A DNA stretch of 47,456 nt, from the NCBI GenBank assembly GCA_041552135.1, contig JBFELL010000002.1:1-47456 (forward strand), read 5' to 3'. The notes under the pieces were generated by a model, which was given only the letters and a program-made list of their open reading frames with translations, searched no databases and was not told where the DNA came from. Positions 44,099-47,456 of this stretch are shown piece by piece. This stretch comes from SZUA-186 sp041552135. GTDB taxonomy: Bacteria > Pseudomonadota > Gammaproteobacteria > UBA9214. Made by a program: the position numbers and the translations under genes. The first letter of the stretch is position 1, and every line of letters starts with the position of its first letter.

Positions 44099-45589
44099 AT
44101 GATGAACAAACTCAAACCCCACCGCATCGCCTGGACGCTGATTGTTGCGCTCACCGTGCTGTACCCGGGACTTGCCCCCCGTGCCGAAAATCTCTATTCC
44201 GACCTGCCCAGTATTGGCGATTCCGCCGGCTCGGTCATCTCGCCGGTGGAGGAAAGGAAACTGGGCGCCGCCTTTATGCGGCGCATACGCCAGTCGGGTA
44301 TGGTGCTGGATGACCTGGAGATCACCAGCTACCTCAGGTCCCTGGGACGCCGGCTCGCCACCAACAGCGAAGCACCGGCCCAGCAATTCATCTTTTTCGT
44401 CGTCAACGAACCGTCGATCAATGCCTTTGCCGGCCCGGGGGGGTATATCGGTGTACATACCGGCCTGTTCCTCGCCTCGGAATCCGAAAGCGAGCTGGCC
44501 GGTGTACTGGCCCATGAAATCGCGCACGTCACGCAGCGCCACCTGGCCCGCGCCTTCGAGGCGGCCGACAACCTGAGTATCCCGTCCATGGCCGCCCTCA
44601 TCGCCGCGGTACTGATCGGCACCCAGAACACCGATGCCGGGGTCGCCACCGCGGCGATTGCCCAGGCCGGCAGCCTGCAATACCAGATCAATTTCACCCG
44701 CGCCAACGAGTACGAGGCGGACCGCGTCGGCATCCAGACCCTGGCAAACGCCGGCCTGGACCCCTACGGCATGCCGGTGTTCTTCGAGCGCCTGCAGAAA
44801 AGCTCCCGGCTCTATGGCAGTCGCCCGCCCGAATTCCTGAGCACCCACCCGGTCACCACCAATCGAATCGCCGAGGCGACCTCGCGCGCGGAGAACTACC
44901 CGCCCGGCAACAAGGACAGCCTGGACTTCCAGCTGATCCGCGCCAGGCTGCGGGTCATGACCTACGATAACCCGCACCAGGTCATTGACGACTACCGCCA
45001 GTACCGCAAACGCGGCGAGCGGGCCGAACCCTATGAGCAGTACGAATACGCCCTGCTGCTTGCCGCCACCGACGCGCACCGGGAGGCCGTGAAGATCCTG
45101 CAGTCCCTGCACCGCAAGGACCCCGATCGGATCGCCTACCGGCTGGCGCTTGCCGCCATGTACCGCAAGACCGGCGAGTCGGCGCAGGCGCTTGCCCTCT
45201 ACGAGGACAGCCTGGAACTGTATCCGGGCAGCCTGGAACTGATGGTGCCCTACGCCAGCGCGCTGCTGGCAAACGGCAGGGCAAAGGATGCCTATCAGCT
45301 GCTCAGGGATTCCTACACCATCAGCGACATTAGTAATGATAAATATAATGATCCGCATATATACAAGCTGCTGGCACAGGCCGCCGAGGCCATGGGCCGC
45401 GAGGCACAGATGCACGGCGCCATGTCACAGTATTACTTTCTGAACGGCTTTACCCGTCAGGCGATCCAGCAACTGCAGCTGGCCAGGCGCGAGTCCGGCC
45501 TGACGGACTATGAAACCGCGCGTATACAGGCACGGCTTGAAGAATTGAAGCAATTGCTCGCTGAAGAGGAAAAACAGAAACAATCCTAA
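44099..45589 (+). CDS. bepA: M48 family metalloprotease, BepA-like, with TPR domain
   Basis: 496 residues from the ATG at 44099 (TTG at 44066 would add eleven residues). Signal peptide to about residue 30; M48 protease domain with H139-E-I-A-H143 and the third zinc ligand Glu in NEYEADRVG. The C-terminal ~200 residues form TPR-like helical repeats (YRLALAAMYRKTGESAQALALYEDSLELYPGSLELMVPYAS). BepA degrades or assists misassembled LptD and other outer-membrane barrels. It stands between tusA and the sox operon. Confidence 0.93.
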   Translation: MMNKLKPHRIAWTLIVALTVLYPGLAPRAENLYSDLPSIGDSAGSVISPVEERKLGAAFMRRIRQSGMVLDDLEITSYLRSLGRRLATNSEAPAQQFIFFVVNEPSINAFAGPGGYIGVHTGLFLASESESELAGVLAHEIAHVTQRHLARAFEAADNLSIPSMAALIAAVLIGTQNTDAGVATAAIAQAGSLQYQINFTRANEYEADRVGIQTLANAGLDPYGMPVFFERLQKSSRLYGSRPPEFLSTHPVTTNRIAEATSRAENYPPGNKDSLDFQLIRARLRVMTYDNPHQVIDDYRQYRKRGERAEPYEQYEYALLLAATDAHREAVKILQSLHRKDPDRIAYRLALAAMYRKTGESAQALALYEDSLELYPGSLELMVPYASALLANGRAKDAYQLLRDSYTISDISNDKYNDPHIYKLLAQAAEAMGREAQMHGAMSQYYFLNGFTRQAIQQLQLARRESGLTDYETARIQARLEELKQLLAEEEKQKQS

Positions 45590-45609
45590 TAGCCTTAGGG
45601 ATTTTGCTG

Positions 45610-45639
45610 TTGACACCCTGCAAAAGCGGGTGCTAACTT
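45610..45639 (+). promoter_or_regulatory. Candidate sigma70 promoter of the sox operon with internal palindrome
   Basis: TTGACA (45610-45615) and TAACTT (45634-45639) with an 18-base spacer lie 89 bases before the first gene. The spacer holds an imperfect palindrome (caccctgcaaaagcgggtg, 45614-45632) between the two boxes, where a repressor could bind. No regulator is assigned. Confidence 0.5.
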
Positions 45640-45727
45640 CACCCAGCTGAAAGAAAAAGCCCTGACGTATCATAAGAAGCGGGTCAATCCGTACCAAACC
45701 ATTAAACGACCATCTGGAGTGGAATCA

Positions 45728-46069
45728 ATGAAGAAACGCCTGTCAGCCAAGCTATTGGCAATCGCATTGCTTACCATCGGCCTCAACGCAGGTTGTGCCG
45801 AATCCCAAAAGAAGGAATCTTCTGCACCTGCCTCCATGGCCAGCCCTGAAGCTACATCGGCTATCGCAAATGCCGGTGATGCCATCAAGATGGCAAAAGC
45901 AAACAGCTGGATCTGGCGGGATACCGAGAAATTCCTGAAGGAAGCCCAGGCTGCTGCCGAGAAGGGTGAGAACGCGACCGCCATAAAGCTGGCGAACAAG
46001 GCCAAGTACCAGGCTGAAGCCGCGGTCATCCAGTACAACCACGAGAAGAACAATCCACGCGGACTGTAA
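45728..46069 (+). CDS. soxK: SoxK-like SoxXA-binding lipoprotein
   Basis: 113 residues from the ATG at 45728 (in-frame GTG at 45719 is less likely). Signal ending LNAGC, with the lipid Cys near 23, then a short Ala/Ser/Pro linker. The conserved segment SWIWRDTEKFLKEAQAAAEKGENATAIKLANKAKYQAEAA is an amphipathic helical hairpin like that of SoxK/SAXB proteins, which stabilise SoxXA and stimulate thiosulfate oxidation. Position directly ahead of soxX supports this. The lipoprotein signal suggests outer-membrane anchoring of the Sox complex. It could otherwise be a general Lpp-like lipoprotein. Confidence 0.68.
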   Translation: MKKRLSAKLLAIALLTIGLNAGCAESQKKESSAPASMASPEATSAIANAGDAIKMAKANSWIWRDTEKFLKEAQAAAEKGENATAIKLANKAKYQAEAAVIQYNHEKNNPRGL

Positions 46070-46120
46070 GCTCGTATACACACTCATAGATCCACGACAG
46101 CAAAATTTGAGGAGATCACC

Positions 46121-46498
46121 ATGCGGAATACCGCGAGTATCCTGAAAACCGTCTTCACGCTCGTCGCCCTGCTGGGTACCCTGCTGCTGGGCTCGATTGC
46201 CCCGGCAAACGCGGAAGAAGCGAAGACAATCGCAGAGAAAGGCAAGGCCGTTGCAATCGACCGCAAGAAAGGCAATTGCCTTGCCTGCCATGCCATGGAC
46301 GACGGCAGCCTGCCGGGCAACATCGGACCGCCGCTTGTCAGCATGAAACTTCGCTTCCCCGACAAGGCCGTGCTGCGGGAGCAGATCTGGGATTCAACCG
46401 TCAAGAACCCGAACACCATCATGCCTCCCTTCGGCCGGCACAAGATGCTTTCCGAGGAAGAGATCGACTGGATTACCGAATACGTCTACAGCCTGTAA
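46121..46498 (+). CDS. soxX: Sulfur oxidation c-type cytochrome SoxX
   Basis: 125 residues with a signal peptide to ~31 (ANA) and one haem c site C53-L-A-C56-H57. The distal ligand is M101 in NTIMPPFG. SoxX pairs with SoxA to attach thiosulfate to the SoxY cysteine by an oxidative thiol-sulfur bond. The GAGGAG ribosome site lies ten bases ahead. Located between the SoxK-like gene and soxY. Confidence 0.95.
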   Translation: MRNTASILKTVFTLVALLGTLLLGSIAPANAEEAKTIAEKGKAVAIDRKKGNCLACHAMDDGSLPGNIGPPLVSMKLRFPDKAVLREQIWDSTVKNPNTIMPPFGRHKMLSEEEIDWITEYVYSL

Positions 46499-46541
46499 GT
46501 ACGGCTGCAGAGAACCGCACATATACCCAGGAGAAGCACAC

Positions 46542-47012
46542 GTGACTAGTATGAAACGCAGAACATTTCTAAAGGGCTCGATTGCAACCGGCGCCGTTGG
46601 CATTGCCGCAGGCGCAGGCCTGCTGACACCGCAAATGGTACTCGCCGCCTGGCCGAAGTCCGCCTTCGACGCCACCACTGTCGATGACGCCCTCAGCGGC
46701 CTGTTCGGCAGCAAGACACTGACCGGCAGCGACCAGATCAAGATCAAGGCCCCGGATATCGCCGAAAACGGCGCGGTTGTACCGGTCTCCGTCACCACGG
46801 AACTCGCCGCTGAATCCATCAGCATCATTGCCGAGAAGAACGCCAGCCCGCTGGCCGCTTCCTTCATCCTTGGCTCCGACACGGAAGGCTATGTCTCCAC
46901 CCGCATCAAGATGGGCAAGACAGCCAGCGTGATCGCCGTCGTGAAGTCCGGCGACAAGCTGTACAGCACGGGCAAGGAAGTCAAGGTCACCATCGGCGGT
47001 TGCGGCGGTTAA
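46542..47012 (+). CDS. soxY: Thiosulfate carrier SoxY
   Basis: 156 residues from a GTG at 46542, favoured over the ATG at 46551 because GGAG stands nine bases before it. A Tat signal (KRRTFLKG) is followed by the SoxY fold. The C-terminal swinging arm ends G-G-C154-G-G, the cysteine that carries sulfur intermediates during oxidation by SoxXA, SoxB and SoxCD. Partner of SoxZ immediately downstream. Confidence 0.97.
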   Translation: MTSMKRRTFLKGSIATGAVGIAAGAGLLTPQMVLAAWPKSAFDATTVDDALSGLFGSKTLTGSDQIKIKAPDIAENGAVVPVSVTTELAAESISIIAEKNASPLAASFILGSDTEGYVSTRIKMGKTASVIAVVKSGDKLYSTGKEVKVTIGGCGG

Positions 47013-47067
47013 CCGGCCCTCAGCCTCACCTGACAGACACAAAGATTCAGCATAGAGAGGAATTAAC

Positions 47068-47379
47068 ATGTCCAGTATTAAAATGCGTGCAAAGGCCAGT
47101 GGCGGCGTAACCACCATCAAGGCCCTGATCAGTCACCCGATGGAAACCGGGACTCGCAAAGACAAGAAGACCGGCAAGAAAATACCGGCCCACTTCATCC
47201 AGGAAGTCGTCTGCAAACATGGCGACAAAACGGTCATGACCGCACAGTGGGGTGCAGCCATTTCCAAGAACCCTTACCTGTCTTTCAAGTTCAAGGGGGG
47301 CAATGCCGGCGATGCGATTACGCTGAGCTGGACCGACAACAAGGGCAACAGTGACAGCTCCGAAGGCGCCATCTCCTGA
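47068..47379 (+). CDS. soxZ: Thiosulfate carrier partner SoxZ
   Basis: 103 residues. The SoxZ fold starts SSIKMRAKASGGVTTIKALISHPMETGTRKDKKTGKKIPAHFIQ and ends with the WTDNKG strand. It binds SoxY and lacks its own signal, so it is exported with SoxY. The single cysteine in EVVCKHG is internal. Confidence 0.97.
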   Translation: MSSIKMRAKASGGVTTIKALISHPMETGTRKDKKTGKKIPAHFIQEVVCKHGDKTVMTAQWGAAISKNPYLSFKFKGGNAGDAITLSWTDNKGNSDSSEGAIS

Positions 47380-47433
47380 ACCGCCCTTTAAACCAAGAAC
47401 CAACCCCCTACTGACCTGGAGGAGAAACACCCA

Positions 47434-47456
47434 ATGAGAAAACTCCTTACCGCAAC
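47434..47456 (+). CDS. Start of the next sox-operon gene (partial; soxA likely)
   Basis: ATG at 47434 after a strong GGAGGAG. Only seven codons (MRKLLTA) are in the window, the beginning of a signal peptide. soxA is the usual follower of soxXYZ, so it is the best guess, but sequence cannot confirm it. Confidence 0.6.

Noticed and set aside
43991..45415. A 474-codon minus-strand frame opposite the BepA-type gene
   Set aside because: Antisense shadow; the plus strand encodes a clear M48 protease with HEIAH.

Overview
The window is GC-rich chromosomal DNA with tightly packed genes from a gammaproteobacterium, most probably a sulfur-oxidising one. Three things point there. At the right edge lies the start of a thiosulfate-oxidation operon (a SoxK-like lipoprotein, soxX, soxY, soxZ and the first codons of a further gene). 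A small secreted Gly/Tyr/Trp repeat protein resembles sulfur globule proteins, and a tusA sulfurtransferase is also present. The housekeeping gene orders (glyA-nrdR-ribD-ribE-ribBA-ribH-nusB-thiL-pgpA, dapA-bamC, feoABC) are typical gammaproteobacterial arrangements. No tRNA, rRNA, phage, CRISPR array or complete insertion sequence was seen.

Layout. 1-1631: a class A beta-lactamase-like serine hydrolase (5' end outside the window) overlapping a lipoprotein acid phosphatase. 1718-3103 (-): a TLC-type nucleotide transporter homologue. 3736-11698 (-): the glyA-to-pgpA block, which supplies one-carbon units, riboflavin, thiamine pyrophosphate, the NrdR repressor, NusB and a phosphatidylglycerophosphatase. 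It is broken by two palindromic repeat elements, and its ribBA gene encodes a RibA-like half without the zinc cysteines. 11887-13483 (-): a Tat-exported Cys-rich Csp1-like copper-binding protein and an AcuC-type deacetylase. 13691-16870 (+): ettA and a SPOR-domain membrane protein. 16931-18249 (-): a dienelactone-hydrolase-like secreted protein and a small membrane protein, separated by a MITE-like element. 18381-20685 (+): two DUF1538 membrane proteins, a P-II-like protein and a CBS-domain protein, overlapping or closely spaced, which look like one regulated transport system. 21140-23993 (+): feoABC behind Fur-box-like sites.

24122-28964 is a looser, more accessory stretch: a pirin, a DUF4124 protein, several hypothetical proteins, the sulfur-globule-like protein and an NTF2-like protein. 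29009-35897 (-) returns to core genes: purL, a YycJ-like metallo-hydrolase, bamC and dapA. 36080-37171 (+) holds gcvR and bcp. 37453-39858 (-) holds a PerM-type permease, a small overlapping partner gene and a LysR regulator. 40174-42016 (+) encodes a RegB/RegA redox two-component system that keeps the quinone-site motif and the redox-cysteine position. Then come a FadL-type porin, a bidirectional terminator, tusA (-), the BepA-type protease and the sox operon, which has its own sigma70-like promoter.

The intergenic DNA carries the clearest unexpected structure. Four palindromic elements share arms related to ttcaccgcagagacgcagag but have unrelated interiors. One of them is split by a 214-bp MITE with perfect 18-bp terminal inverted repeats and a perfect 9-bp target duplication. 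A second MITE-like element at 17761-17912 has 13-bp inverted repeats and 10-bp flanking direct repeats.
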